DNA from: Falsiroseomonas algicola
GTDB taxonomy: Bacteria; Pseudomonadota; Alphaproteobacteria; Acetobacterales; Acetobacteraceae
Length of the DNA stretch: 64,000 nt
Direction of reading: 5' to 3'
Assembly (NCBI RefSeq): GCF_011040385.1
Contig: NZ_JAAIKB010000001.1
Location: forward strand, 992,001 to 1,056,000
Positions 54,460 to 64,000 of this stretch are shown here, piece by piece. The notes below the pieces were generated by a model, which did no database searches, was not told where the DNA came from, and saw nothing but the letters and a program-made list of their open reading frames with translations. Each line of letters opens with the position of its first letter. The first letter of the stretch is position 1. The translations under genes and the position numbers were made by a program.

Positions 54460-55521
54460 TCACCCGTCGTCGTCTTCCACCCCGCCAGCGGAAACCGCGT
54501 TCCAGACCGCGAGCGCCTGCACCGTTTCCGCGACGTCATGCACCCGGATGATCGCCGCCCCATGCGACGCGGCATGCAGCGCCGCGGCCACCGACCCCGC
54601 GACGCGGTCCACCGGAGCCTCGACCCCCGACAACTCCCCGATGAAGCGCTTCCGGCTGGCGCCGAAGACGACCGGCACGCCGATCCCCGCCAGCAGCGGC
54701 AGGCGTTCCATCAGCGCGATGTTGTGCGGCAGCCGCTTGCCGAAGCCGATGCCGGGGTCGATGGCGATCCGCCCGCGCGGAATGCCGAGCCGCTCGACCA
54801 TGGTCACGCGGTCCGCCAGGAACTGCGCCACCTCCAGCGCCACGTCGCCGTAGCGGGGGTCCTGCTGCATGGTGCGGGGGTCGTCGCCCAGCATGTGCAT
54901 CAGGATCACGCTGGCTTCGCTGCGCGCCAGCACCCGGGCCGAGGCAGGGTCATGCCGCAGCGCCGTCACGTCGTTGACGATCTCCGCCCCGGCTTCCAGC
55001 GCCGCCAGCATGGTCGCGGCGTTGCGGGTATCGACGCTGATGGTGGCGGCCTTCGCCAGTTCCCGGATCACCGGCAGGATGCGCCGGCATTCCTCCTCCG
55101 GCGCCACGGGCTGCGCGCCCGGCCGCGTACTCTCCCCCCCGATGTCGAGCAGATCGGCGCCGGCTTCCAGCAGCATGTGCCCGGCATCGATCGCGTTGGC
55201 ATGGTCCGCGAAATGGCCGCCATCGCTGAAGCTGTCGGGCGTGATGTTGAGGATGCCCATCACCAGCGGCCGCCCGCCCTCATGCGGCAGTGCAAGACCC
55301 GCAAAGGCCGCCGGAGCCCGCGTCAGCGCCAGCACCGCCTCCTGCCACCCATCCGGCACATCGGCCAGTGCCAGCGCGCCTTCCGGCGCGCCCGGCCCGA
55401 TCAGCCGCACCATGGTGAAGGCGCCAGGCCCGCCCGCCAGCGGCAGCGCCAGGTCGGCGGCCACGGCGGTCGCGGCGGCGCGGCCTTGCAGCAGGCCCAA
55501 TGGCTCGACCCAGCTTTCCAT
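54460..55521 (-). CDS. folP: Dihydropteroate synthase
   Basis: A 353-residue enzyme that joins p-aminobenzoate to the pterin pyrophosphate in folate synthesis. The TIM-barrel begins near residue 84 with MGILNITPDSFSDGGHFAD; GGESTRPGA and AIDPGIGFGK are the next family motifs, and FGASRKRFIGEL holds the phosphate-binding region. The first 80 residues are an N-terminal extension common in alphaproteobacterial forms. It lies downstream of ftsH but beyond a terminator, so it likely has its own promoter as well. Confidence 0.95.
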   Translation of the reverse strand: MESWVEPLGLLQGRAAATAVAADLALPLAGGPGAFTMVRLIGPGAPEGALALADVPDGWQEAVLALTRAPAAFAGLALPHEGGRPLVMGILNITPDSFSDGGHFADHANAIDAGHMLLEAGADLLDIGGESTRPGAQPVAPEEECRRILPVIRELAKAATISVDTRNAATMLAALEAGAEIVNDVTALRHDPASARVLARSEASVILMHMLGDDPRTMQQDPRYGDVALEVAQFLADRVTMVERLGIPRGRIAIDPGIGFGKRLPHNIALMERLPLLAGIGVPVVFGASRKRFIGELSGVEAPVDRVAGSVAAALHAASHGAAIIRVHDVAETVQALAVWNAVSAGGVEDDDG

Positions 55522-55597
55522 CACGACTCGCCGCCCCGGTATCCGCCCTGCATCCAACGATGCCGCGCGTTCCTGCCATCGGGAACCCGGAATCGAA

Positions 55598-55627
55598 AAC
55601 GGCCCGCGCCTGGTGGCACGGGCCGTT
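55598..55627 (-). terminator. Rho-independent terminator of ftsH
   Basis: On the minus strand a 9-base-pair stem (55619-55627 with 55598-55606) with three further inner pairs is followed by TTTTCGATT. It starts 25 bases after the ftsH stop. This is the best terminator in the window because it has a T-rich tail. Confidence 0.75.
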
Positions 55628-55651
55628 CGCGTCAACGCGATGGAGGCGCGT

Positions 55652-57577
55652 TCAGGTCCCCGGCGCGGGGGCGAAGCCGCCGCCCGTGCTGGGGCGCGGG
55701 TTCGGCCGCCCGCTGGTCGGCACGCTGCCGCGGCCCTGGTTCACCGGCTCATCCGGCCGCACCCGCACGATGGGTTCGCCCTTGATGATCTGCTTGATCT
55801 CGTCGCCGCTGATCGTCTCGTGCTCCAGCAGTCCCTTGGCCAGCAGGTGCAGCTCGTCGATGTTCTCGCTCAGCACCTTCGTCGCGCGGGCATAGGCGCC
55901 ATCGATGATGAGGCGGATCTCGCCATCGATCTTCCGCGCCGTCTCCTCCGACAGGTTCTTGGACTGGGTCACGCTGTGGCCGAGGAAGACCTCCTGGTCG
56001 TTCGACCCGTAGGCGATCATGCCGAGATTCTCGGACATGCCCCATTCCGTCACCATCCGGCGCGCCATGTCGGTCGCCATCTTGATGTCGCCCGAAGCCC
56101 CGTTGGAGACCTTGTCGGCGCCGAAGATCAGCTCCTCCGCCACGCGGCCTCCCATCGCCATCGCAAGCTCGGCCTTCATCTTCGACTTGTGCTTGGAGTA
56201 GCGGTCGCCGGCCGGCAGGGACATCACGAGGCCCAGCGCCCGGCCGCGCGGGATGATGGTCGCCTTGTGCACCGGGTCGCATTCCGGCTCATGGATCGCC
56301 ACCAGCGCGTGGCCGGCCTCGTGATAGGCGGTCATGCGCTTCTCATCCTCGGACATGACGAGGCTTCGGCGCTCCGCGCCCATCATCACCTTGTCCTTGG
56401 CCGCCTCGAACTCCGCCATGCCCACGGTCCGGCGGCCGGTGCGCGCCGCGAGCAGCGCCGCCTCGTTCACCAGGTTGGCCAGGTCGGCGCCCGAGAAGCC
56501 GGGCGTGCCGCGCGCGATCGTCTTCGGATCCACATCAGACGCCAGCGGCACCTTCCGCATGTGAACCCGCAGGATCTTCTCCCGCCCGTTCACGTCGGGG
56601 TTCGGCACCACGACCTGGCGGTCGAAGCGGCCCGGGCGCAGCAGCGCGGGGTCCAACACGTCCGGCCGGTTGGTGGCGGCGATGATGATGACGCCTTCGT
56701 TCGACTCGAAGCCATCCATCTCCACGAGCATCTGGTTCAGGGTCTGCTCGCGCTCGTCATTGCCACCGCCGAGACCGGCACCGCGGTGGCGACCCACCGC
56801 GTCGATCTCGTCGATGAAGATGATGCAGGGGGCATTCTTCTTGCCCTGCTCGAACATGTCGCGAACGCGGCTGGCGCCCACGCCGACGAACATCTCGACG
56901 AAGTCGGAGCCGGAGATGGTGAAGAAGGGCACGTTCGCCTCGCCGGCGATGGAGCGCGCCAGCAGCGTCTTGCCGGTGCCCGGCGGGCCCACCAGCAGCA
57001 CGCCCTTCGGGATCTTGCCGCCAAGCCGCTGGAACTTCTGCGGATCCCGCAGGAATTCCACGATCTCCTCCAGCTCGCCCTTGGCTTCCTCGATGCCCGC
57101 CACGTCGTCGAAGGTGACGCGGCCCTGCTTCTCGGTCAGCAGCTTGGCCTTGGACTTGCCGAAGCCCATGGCCCGGCCGCCGCCGCCCTGCATCTGGCGC
57201 ATGAAGAACACCCAGACGCCGATCAGCAGCAGCATCGGGAACCAGCTGAGCAGGTAGTGGAACAGCGGGTTGACGTCGCTTTCCTCGGGCCGCGCGACCA
57301 CGCGCACGCCCTTCTCCGTCAGCCGCGTGACCAGCTGCGGGTCTTCCGGCGTGTAGGTCTGGAAGCTGCGCCCGTCATTCAGCTGGCCGGTGACGGTGCG
57401 CCCGGTGATGGTCACGTCCCGGACATGGCCGGCGCTGACCTCGTTCAGGAAGTCGGAATAGGCGACCTGCTGCGCCGCGCGGCTGCTGCCGCCCGAAGGC
57501 TGGAACAGGTTGAACAGCGCCACCAGCAGCAGCGCCACGATCACCCACAGCGCCAGGTTCCGGCCGAAATTGTTCAC
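55652..57577 (-). CDS. ftsH: ATP-dependent zinc metalloprotease FtsH
   Basis: A 641-residue membrane-bound AAA+ protease that degrades misfolded and regulatory proteins. An N-terminal helix ([17 protein letters not shown]), a periplasmic domain and a second helix ([14 protein letters not shown]) precede the AAA domain with Walker A GPPGTGKT, Walker [10 protein letters not shown] and the arginine-finger region LLRPGRFDR. The zinc site is HEAGH. The start is a GTG at 57577 with AAAGGG 8 bases upstream, giving [11 protein letters not shown], the family N-terminus. A terminator follows the gene. Confidence 0.97.
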   Translation of the reverse strand: MNNFGRNLALWVIVALLLVALFNLFQPSGGSSRAAQQVAYSDFLNEVSAGHVRDVTITGRTVTGQLNDGRSFQTYTPEDPQLVTRLTEKGVRVVARPEESDVNPLFHYLLSWFPMLLLIGVWVFFMRQMQGGGGRAMGFGKSKAKLLTEKQGRVTFDDVAGIEEAKGELEEIVEFLRDPQKFQRLGGKIPKGVLLVGPPGTGKTLLARSIAGEANVPFFTISGSDFVEMFVGVGASRVRDMFEQGKKNAPCIIFIDEIDAVGRHRGAGLGGGNDEREQTLNQMLVEMDGFESNEGVIIIAATNRPDVLDPALLRPGRFDRQVVVPNPDVNGREKILRVHMRKVPLASDVDPKTIARGTPGFSGADLANLVNEAALLAARTGRRTVGMAEFEAAKDKVMMGAERRSLVMSEDEKRMTAYHEAGHALVAIHEPECDPVHKATIIPRGRALGLVMSLPAGDRYSKHKSKMKAELAMAMGGRVAEELIFGADKVSNGASGDIKMATDMARRMVTEWGMSENLGMIAYGSNDQEVFLGHSVTQSKNLSEETARKIDGEIRLIIDGAYARATKVLSENIDELHLLAKGLLEHETISGDEIKQIIKGEPIVRVRPDEPVNQGRGSVPTSGRPNPRPSTGGGFAPAPGT

Positions 57578-57693
57578 GTTGGCATCCCTTTGGGGCTTCC
57601 CAGGCTGACCACCTCGCACCGATGCGGGGGGCGGGCCGCTCCGCTGCACAGATAGGAACGCTGCCGCCCTCTTCCATCCCAGGACCGCAATGC

Positions 57694-58917
57694 TCAGGCA
57701 CAGGCCGCGCCCGCCGGCGCGAAGCGCAGGCGGCAGGCGGCGTGCTCCTGGGATGAAGGATAGGACAGGCCGGGCGCCGCGACCAGCACAGTGTCGCGAC
57801 GGATCGCGGGCATCGTCCGCGCCACCGCCGCCGGCAGCCAGGGGGGCCTCGGCAGCCGCGCATCCCCCAGCGCGCCGATCACGCAGCCCTCTGGCGGCCT
57901 GCCCTCCAGCACGAAACGCCCATCCCAGCGGGCGCCGGGCAGCGCCGGCACGGGCGGCGCCATCGCCGCCTCCTCCCGCAGCAGCAGACCGCCGCGCATT
58001 AGCCGCGCCCCGCCCAGCGTGCCCTCGCCGCGGGCGAGCAGCGCCGCCACGGCGTCCCGCGGCGGCGCGAAGGCGGCGCCCGACACCACCCGCAGCAGCG
58101 CCGCCAGCGCCGCAACCGCCATCCCATCCGTGCCCAGCGCCGCAAGGTCGAGTCGCGCGAATCCCTCGGGATGCAGCCGCGCCGCCTGCGCGATCCGCGC
58201 AGCGACTGCCTCCCCACTCCTGACGCGCCGCCGGGCAAAGGCCGCCGCCGCCGCCGCCAGCGCCGCCACGCCCGGCCCCTCCCCGACCGGATCGCCGAGC
58301 GCCACGCGCAGCCGGACGCGCGCGAAGGCGCTGTTTTCGTTTGAGGGGTCGCGGATCGGCGCCAGGCCGGCCGCCGCCACCACCGCTTCCAGCCGCGCCG
58401 GCGCCACGCCCAGCAGCGGCCGGATCACCAGCACTCCCCCGGCACTGCGCGCCGCCGCCATGCCCGCCAGCCCCGCCGGCCCGCTGCCCGCAAAGCCGCG
58501 CAGCAGCAGCGTCTCCGCCTGGTCCCCCCGATGCTGGCCGAGCGCCAGCCACGGCGCGCCCACCGCGGCGCAGACGCGCATCAGCGCCGCCAGCCGCCCC
58601 TCCCGCGCCCTCGCCTGCATGCCGGGACCAGGCGCCAGGCCAAGCGCTTCCACCCGTGCCTCGATCCCCCGTGCCGCCATCCATCCGGCGACGGTCGAGG
58701 CCTCCGCCGCACTGTCGTCCCTGAGCCCGTGATCCACGATGCCGGCTACCAGGCGCCCGCCGCGCGCCCCCGCCCAGCGCGCCAGGAGCAGCGCCAGCGC
58801 CAGGCTGTGCGGCCCGCCGGACACGCCGGCCACCATCACCGGCGCGACGCCGAACGGCCCGAGGGGCGCCATCAGCGCGTCGAATTCCGACGCCCCGATG
58901 GCCCCCGGGCCATCCAT
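57694..58917 (-). CDS. tilS: tRNA(Ile)-lysidine synthase TilS, with altered PP-loop
   Basis: A 407-residue protein of the TilS family, which puts lysidine on C34 of tRNA(Ile) so that it reads AUA. Family blocks are [13 protein letters not shown], the RPLL and [17 protein letters not shown] segments, and GLAGM. Two normally conserved acidic residues differ: the PP-loop is SGGPHS where SGGxDS is usual, and the later motif is QHRGDQAET where HxxDDQAET is usual. It may still be active, since the fold is intact, but this needs comparison with relatives. ATG 58917 follows a GTG; the ribosome site is weak. It lies between ybgF and ftsH. Confidence 0.85.
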   Translation of the reverse strand: MDGPGAIGASEFDALMAPLGPFGVAPVMVAGVSGGPHSLALALLLARWAGARGGRLVAGIVDHGLRDDSAAEASTVAGWMAARGIEARVEALGLAPGPGMQARAREGRLAALMRVCAAVGAPWLALGQHRGDQAETLLLRGFAGSGPAGLAGMAAARSAGGVLVIRPLLGVAPARLEAVVAAAGLAPIRDPSNENSAFARVRLRVALGDPVGEGPGVAALAAAAAAFARRRVRSGEAVAARIAQAARLHPEGFARLDLAALGTDGMAVAALAALLRVVSGAAFAPPRDAVAALLARGEGTLGGARLMRGGLLLREEAAMAPPVPALPGARWDGRFVLEGRPPEGCVIGALGDARLPRPPWLPAAVARTMPAIRRDTVLVAAPGLSYPSSQEHAACRLRFAPAGAACA

Positions 58918-58950
58918 CACGTTTGCGGGAGCTTCGTTAACGCGCCGCGA

Positions 58951-59862
58951 TCAGCGGCACTGCGCGCGCCGCCGCGCATCCGCCACGCGATCCGCGATGT
59001 TGCCCGACAGGTTCGGGTAGCGGCTGCGCAGGTCGCTCAGCTGGCCGCAGGCGTCGCGGTTGTTGTTCAGCCCGATCAGCGAATTCGCCACCCCGAGCAT
59101 CGCTTCCGGCGCCCGCGTGCCCTGCTGGTTGCGGCGGAAGGCATCGTCATAGGCGATGGCAGCGGCCGCAAAGTCCCGCTTACCCGCCAGCGCATCGCCC
59201 AGCAGGATCTGCGCATCCACCGCCCGCGCCGAATCGCGCGCCGCGATCACCTCCCGCGCCGCCGCCTCCGCGCCCGCGAAGTCCCGGCGACCCAGCGCCG
59301 CCTGGCCTTCCTGCAGCGCGCGCTGCGGCGGCCGCGCCAGGGCCGCCGGCTGCGCCTGCGGCGTCGCGCCAGCCTGCGCCGGTGGCGCCGCGGGCCGCGC
59401 CGGGGTTGCGGCCGCGGCCGGCGCGCCCGCGCTGGCGCCAGGGCGCGCGCCCTCCATCTGCTGGAAGCGGAAATCCACGTCGCCGGTCAGCTTCTCCACC
59501 CGCTCGCGCAGCTCGCGCTCGCGGAACTCCGCCTGCTCCGCGCGGCCGCGCACGCTGCGCAGCTCCTCCTCCAGCCGGGAGACGCGATCGAGCAGCTGGC
59601 CGACCAGCTCACCCTGCGGCGCCTGCTGCTGGGCGGGGCGCGGTGCGCCACCACCGAAGCCCAGCACGGAACTGCCGCCGGACGGCGCGGGCTGGGCACC
59701 GAGCCCGCCACGCCTGAGCGCCTCCATCTCCTGCCGCAGCTGCAGGATCTGGTTCTGCAACGCGATGCCCTCCCGCGTCTCGACCTGCGCCCGGGCCGGG
59801 CTGGCCAGGAGCATCGGCGCGGCCAGCAGGGCCGCGAAAAGGGCGGGGCGAGAGAGGCGCAT
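58951..59862 (-). CDS. ybgF: Tol-Pal system protein YbgF/CpoB
   Basis: A 303-residue periplasmic protein. A signal peptide (MRLSRPALFAALLAAPMLLASPARA) is followed by a coiled coil (about 38-50 and 85-130, RVSRLEEELRSVRGRAEQAEFRERELRERVEKL), a long Pro/Ala linker, and a C-terminal TPR domain from about 190 (ALQEGQAALGRRDFAGAEAAAREV...). CpoB coordinates Tol-Pal with cell-wall synthesis. It is encoded directly downstream of pal. Confidence 0.9.
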   Translation of the reverse strand: MRLSRPALFAALLAAPMLLASPARAQVETREGIALQNQILQLRQEMEALRRGGLGAQPAPSGGSSVLGFGGGAPRPAQQQAPQGELVGQLLDRVSRLEEELRSVRGRAEQAEFRERELRERVEKLTGDVDFRFQQMEGARPGASAGAPAAAATPARPAAPPAQAGATPQAQPAALARPPQRALQEGQAALGRRDFAGAEAAAREVIAARDSARAVDAQILLGDALAGKRDFAAAAIAYDDAFRRNQQGTRAPEAMLGVANSLIGLNNNRDACGQLSDLRSRYPNLSGNIADRVADARRRAQCR

Positions 59863-59939
59863 GGCGCTGTTCCTTGTCACTGTCCGGAAGCCGCGGGGAT
59901 GGGCGCGGACCACCCGCCCCCATCCCCGCCGCGTCACGG

Positions 59940-60416
59940 TCAGCGAACGACCGTGACCGCGCGGCGGTTCTGCGCCCAGGCGGTCTCGTCGGAGCCGAGC
60001 GCCGCCGGGCGGTCCTTGCCATAGCTGATGGTGGCGATGCGGGCGGAGGCGACGCCGCCGGCCACCAGCACGTCGCGCGCCGCATTGGCGCGGCGCTGGC
60101 CGAGCGCCAGGTTGTATTCGCGCGTGCCGCGCTCGTCGGCATGGCCTTCCACGGCGACCTGCACCTGCGGATAGCGGCCGAGCCACGCCGCCTGGCGCTC
60201 CAGGATCGCGCGCTGGTCGGCGCGGACGCTGCTGCGGTCGGTGTCGAACAGCACGCGGTCACCGACATTCGCCACCAGGTCTTCCTGGCTGCCCGGGCGC
60301 GGGCCGCTCGCCGTCGTCGCGGCGCCACCGCCGGCCGCACCGGCCGTGTCGGTGCCGGAGCCGCAGGCGCCGAGCAGGGTCAGCGCGGCCAGCGCGCCGA
60401 GGAGCTTGATGTTCAT
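59940..60416 (-). CDS. pal: Peptidoglycan-associated lipoprotein Pal
   Basis: A 158-residue outer-membrane lipoprotein. The lipobox is LLGAC (Cys18). The OmpA-like domain includes VLFDTDRSSVRADQRAIL and VEGHADERGTREYNLALGQRRANAARDVLV, which binds diaminopimelate in peptidoglycan. It anchors the outer membrane and interacts with TolB. ATG 60416 gives the lipoprotein signal; an upstream frame extension is not used. A promoter candidate lies about 45 bases upstream. Confidence 0.96.
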   Translation of the reverse strand: MNIKLLGALAALTLLGACGSGTDTAGAAGGGAATTASGPRPGSQEDLVANVGDRVLFDTDRSSVRADQRAILERQAAWLGRYPQVQVAVEGHADERGTREYNLALGQRRANAARDVLVAGGVASARIATISYGKDRPAALGSDETAWAQNRRAVTVVR

Positions 60417-60460
60417 CGCTCTGAAAATCCTTCCAGGGTTAGGGACGTCTTGTGCCGCGG

Positions 60461-60489
60461 GCGTTAATGGCACGCGCCCGCAAGGTCAA
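60461..60489 (-). promoter_or_regulatory. Promoter candidate for pal
   Basis: On the minus strand TTGACC (60489-60484) and TAACGC (60466-60461) are separated by 17 bases, 45 bases upstream of the pal ATG. The 187-base gap after tolB makes a separate pal promoter plausible. Confidence 0.45.
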
Positions 60490-60603
60490 GAATCCGTGCG
60501 GCGGCATCATGGCAACGTGCGTCGCGAGTTTTGCGCGGAACCGAGTTAACATCGCAACAGCGTGCCGCCGCTTCCCTGGTATCGAAGTATGTCGCCCCTC
60601 GGC

Positions 60604-61962
60604 TCAGCTCAGCAGGGGGCTCCAGGCGGGATCGGAGGCATCGGTCGGCGTGACCATCCGCCGCTCATTGAAGCCGGCGATGTCGATCTGCGACAGGGTA
60701 GAGGAATACCCGCCGCCCCGCGCGTCGCGCGCCGGCGTCTCCCGGTAGAAGGCCAGCACGCGGCCATTCGGCGCGAAGGTCGGCCCCTCCATCGCCCAGC
60801 CCTCGCTGAGGATGCGCTCACCCGAGCCATCCGGCCGCATCACGCCGATGCCGAACTGCCCGCCGGAGATGCGCGTGAAGGCGATCAGGTCGCCGCGCGG
60901 CGACCAGACCGGCGTCGCGTAGCGCCCATTGCCGAAGGAGATGCGCCGCGCGCCGCCGCCATCCGCCGACATGACATAGAGCTGCTGGTCGCCGCCTCGG
61001 TCGGAATTGAAGACGATCTGCGTCCCGTCCGGCGAATAGCAGGGCGAGACGTCGAGCGACCCGCCGCTGGTCAGCTGCCTTTCGCGACGGCTGCCGATAT
61101 CGACGCTGTAGATGTTGGCATCGCCGCCGCGGCTGGCGGAAAGCACGACGCTCCGCCCATCCGGATGGAAGCGCGGGCTGAAGGTCATGCCGCCGAAGCT
61201 GCCCAGCACCTGCTGCTGCCCGCTATCCAGGTTGAAGAGGTAGACGCGCGGCTCGTTGCGGAAATAGGACATGAAGGCGACCTGACGCGCCGTCGGGTGG
61301 AAGCGCGGCGTCAGCGCCTGGAAGCTGCCATCGGTCAGGAAGCGGTGGTTCTCGCCATCCTGGTCCATCATCGCCATGCGGCGCGTGCGCCGGTCGCGCG
61401 GTCCGGACTCCGCGATGTAGACGATCTGCGTGTCGAAATAGCCCTTCTCGCCCAGCAGCCGCTCATAGATCACGTCGCTGATGAGGTGCGCGATCCGGCG
61501 CCACTGCGCGGCCGGCGCGGTGAAGGCGGTGCCCTGCAACTGCTGTTCCGGCAGCACGTCCCAAAGCCGGAATTCCACGCGCAGCCGGTCGCCGCTGGCT
61601 TCCACGCGCCCCGTGGTCAGCGCCTGCGCGCCGATCACGCGCCAATCCTGGAAGCGCGGCGTCGCGGCCGCGGCCTCCGGCGTCTGGATGAAGGCCTGGC
61701 GGTCCACCGGCCGGAACAGGCCGGAATTGCGCAAATTCGCCTGGATCACCTGCGCGATCTGCCGGCCCATCCGCTGCGCATCCGGCCCCGCCCCCGCCAT
61801 GTCCGGCACCGCGATCGGCACCGGGTCCGTCCGCGCCCGCGTCACGTCGATGACCGTGGTCGGCTGCGCCAGCACGGCCTCCGGCAGCAGGCTCGCCACG
61901 ATCGACCCGCCGGCGCCGGCGAAGACATGGCGGCGCGAGATCCCGAAGCCCGGCAACGTCAT
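60604..61962 (-). CDS. tolB: Tol-Pal system beta-propeller protein TolB
   Basis: A 452-residue periplasmic protein. An N-terminal domain (about 35-170) is followed by a six-bladed propeller with repeated FHPDG/YSPDG-type turns ([79 protein letters not shown]). It links TolA to Pal. The signal peptide has a twin-arginine-like start ([12 protein letters not shown]). Its ATG overlaps the tolA stop (ATGA). Confidence 0.96.
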   Translation of the reverse strand: MTLPGFGISRRHVFAGAGGSIVASLLPEAVLAQPTTVIDVTRARTDPVPIAVPDMAGAGPDAQRMGRQIAQVIQANLRNSGLFRPVDRQAFIQTPEAAAATPRFQDWRVIGAQALTTGRVEASGDRLRVEFRLWDVLPEQQLQGTAFTAPAAQWRRIAHLISDVIYERLLGEKGYFDTQIVYIAESGPRDRRTRRMAMMDQDGENHRFLTDGSFQALTPRFHPTARQVAFMSYFRNEPRVYLFNLDSGQQQVLGSFGGMTFSPRFHPDGRSVVLSASRGGDANIYSVDIGSRRERQLTSGGSLDVSPCYSPDGTQIVFNSDRGGDQQLYVMSADGGGARRISFGNGRYATPVWSPRGDLIAFTRISGGQFGIGVMRPDGSGERILSEGWAMEGPTFAPNGRVLAFYRETPARDARGGGYSSTLSQIDIAGFNERRMVTPTDASDPAWSPLLS

Positions 61963-63113
61963 CGGATGAATCCCCTCGGCGAGAAGTTGAACTGGAACTC
62001 GTTCACCGCCTGCAGCCGGGCACGGGGCACCGGCAGCGGGCTGCAGGCCGGGTCGAGCAGCGCCCGGCGCGCCTGCTCATACAACGTCCTGGCGCGCGGA
62101 TCACGGGGCACACCCTCCGGCCCCGGCCTCACTTCCCGGATAACGCCGCCCTGGTCGACGATGGCGCGTAGGCTCACGGTCAAGTCACTGAGACCGAGCA
62201 TCCCCTGGTCCACCCGCCAGCATTCCGCGACGCGCTCCCCCACCGCGCGGCGATCGCCGGCGGAAAGCGGGTCCTGCCCCTGCGGCGCGCCGCCTGAAGG
62301 CGCGGGGCGCCCCGCGGCCGGGTTCGGGCGCGCGGTCGGCGGCTGCTGCTGCGCCTGCTGCTGGCGCAGCCGCTCCAGCGTGTTGAGCACGCTGCTCGAC
62401 CGTTCCTCCGGCCGCGCCACGGGCGGCGTCTGCGCCGTGCCCGTCGGCGTCGATTGTGGCTGCGGCGGTGCCGGCGGCGGGGGTGGCGGCGGCAGCGGCA
62501 GGGCCTGCTCCGCCGGTCGCGCGGGCGCCGGCGGCGTCGGCGGCGTCGGCTGCGCCGGCCGTGGTTCCGGCGGCCGCGGGGCGGGCGGCGGCGGAGGCGG
62601 CGTCGGCGCCACCGCGCTCGGCGCCGGGGGCGGCGGCGGCGTCACGGGCCGCGGCTCCGGCGGCCGGGTTTCCGGCGGCTGGGGCGCGGGCGGCGTCGGC
62701 GGCGGGGGCGTGGTCGGGCGCGGCGGCACCGGCACGGGCGGCGTCGCCGGCACCGGCGGCGTTGGCGTGGCGGGCGCGGGCGGGGCCGGCGGCGGGGGTG
62801 GCGGCGGCGGCGCGGGCTGCACCGGCTCCGGCCGCGGCGGCGTCGGCGCCGGCGGCACGGGGGCGACATCGGGCGGCGCAGGCACCGGGTCCGGGGAGGA
62901 GGTCGGCGCGGGCTGCTCGCCCTGCGACTGCGTCGGCGGCACGGGGGAGGTGAATTCCACCACCACCGCCGTCTCGATCGGCGGATCGAGCGGCTTCACG
63001 AAGCCATAGATGAAGCCCGCCAGCGCCAGAGCCGCATGCAGGCCAAGCGACACGGCGAGCCATCGCCGCAGCGCGCGGTCGTCAGGCTCCGGATGCAGCA
63101 GCAGGCCGGACAC
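61959..63113 (-). CDS. tolA: TolA-type protein with proline-rich linker
   Basis: A 384-residue inner-membrane protein. One N-terminal helix ([22 protein letters not shown]) is followed by a linker (about 55-240) that is largely Pro with Ala, Thr and Glu. The C-terminal globular domain (about 285-384, [33 protein letters not shown]) matches TolA domain III. In E. coli the linker is helical and Ala/Lys-rich; here it resembles that of TonB. The position between tolR and tolB confirms the role. The start is a GTG. Confidence 0.88.
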   Translation of the reverse strand: MSGLLLHPEPDDRALRRWLAVSLGLHAALALAGFIYGFVKPLDPPIETAVVVEFTSPVPPTQSQGEQPAPTSSPDPVPAPPDVAPVPPAPTPPRPEPVQPAPPPPPPPPAPPAPATPTPPVPATPPVPVPPRPTTPPPPTPPAPQPPETRPPEPRPVTPPPPPAPSAVAPTPPPPPPAPRPPEPRPAQPTPPTPPAPARPAEQALPLPPPPPPPAPPQPQSTPTGTAQTPPVARPEERSSSVLNTLERLRQQQAQQQPPTARPNPAAGRPAPSGGAPQGQDPLSAGDRRAVGERVAECWRVDQGMLGLSDLTVSLRAIVDQGGVIREVRPGPEGVPRDPRARTLYEQARRALLDPACSPLPVPRARLQAVNEFQFNFSPRGFIR

Positions 63114-63128
63114 AGGTCGCGGTCCCTC

Positions 63129-63635
<507 letters not shown>

Positions 63636-63638
63636 GGC

Positions 63639-64000
<362 letters not shown>

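Noticed and set aside
55652-58684. Upstream extension of the ftsH frame
   Set aside because: The extension is a shadow of tilS; the GTG at 57577 gives the normal FtsH N-terminus with a ribosome site.
62400-62950. GGC-rich tandem repeat or CRISPR-like array
   Set aside because: The repetition follows codons of the TolA proline linker; there are no repeat-spacer units.
60562-63009. 815-residue plus-strand frame with a glycine-rich end
   Set aside because: It is the antisense of tolB and tolA; the Gly-rich tail is simply the complement of the TolA proline linker.

Overview
The window is very GC-rich, densely packed bacterial chromosome with almost no spacing between genes. Several things point to an alphaproteobacterium of the Acetobacteraceae, Roseomonas-like: six Bug/TctC-type solute receptors, tandem TRAP receptors, TauD/TfdA dioxygenases, and the gene order tolQ-tolR-tolA-tolB-pal-ybgF-tilS-ftsH-folP-glmM-thiD. 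The family assignment is inference. No tRNA, rRNA, CRISPR array, transposase or phage gene was found, and no gene-free stretch exceeds about 300 bases.

Layout. 1-6.1 kb: end of an NdvA-like exporter gene, then three Bug receptors and one intact TauD-like dioxygenase. 6.1-8.6 kb: a cellulase whose GH5 domain interrupts a Calx-beta repeat. 8.8-14.5 kb: an M81 peptidase, a YpfJ-like peptidase, a LysR regulator facing a TauE exporter, and a lactate permease. 14.6-22.5 kb: small enzymes, two EamA transporters, a PanE-like/SDR pair, an M20 peptidase, and two adjacent genes (TauD-like and racemase-like) whose expected catalytic residues are substituted. 22.8-28.3 kb: a TerC-family protein, a TRAP transporter (two tandem receptors, each with its own promoter, then dctQ and dctM) and an AlkA-type glycosylase. 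28.4-33.1 kb: an NMT1-type receptor, then a same-strand set of FIST (NosP-like) sensor, cytoplasmic PAS histidine kinase and a photolyase-like flavoprotein with reordered domains.

33.3-45.7 kb: catabolic and transport genes, including a hydrolase, an exporter, a SAF-domain oxidoreductase, a quinone oxidoreductase, three more Bug receptors, diaminopropionate ammonia-lyase, a DenD-like epimerase and lipoproteins. 45.8-47.2 kb: a BNR/Asp-box protein translationally coupled to a MoaD-like protein ending in SGG, behind a promoter with a TTAACC palindrome. 47.2-64 kb: the minus-strand housekeeping block, with a complete xylFHG-type sugar ABC transporter lodged between folP and glmM.

Most of the accessory DNA looks like scavenging of organic acids and sugar acids: periplasmic receptors hand substrates to membrane transporters, and adjacent oxidoreductases, dioxygenases and lyases would process them. 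Most receptors start with a twin-arginine-like n-region. Best leads for new biology: the FIST-kinase-flavoprotein set, the paired pseudoenzymes at 20.8-22.5 kb, the BNR/MoaD-like pair, the GH5-in-Calx-beta protein, and the TilS with altered PP-loop residues.
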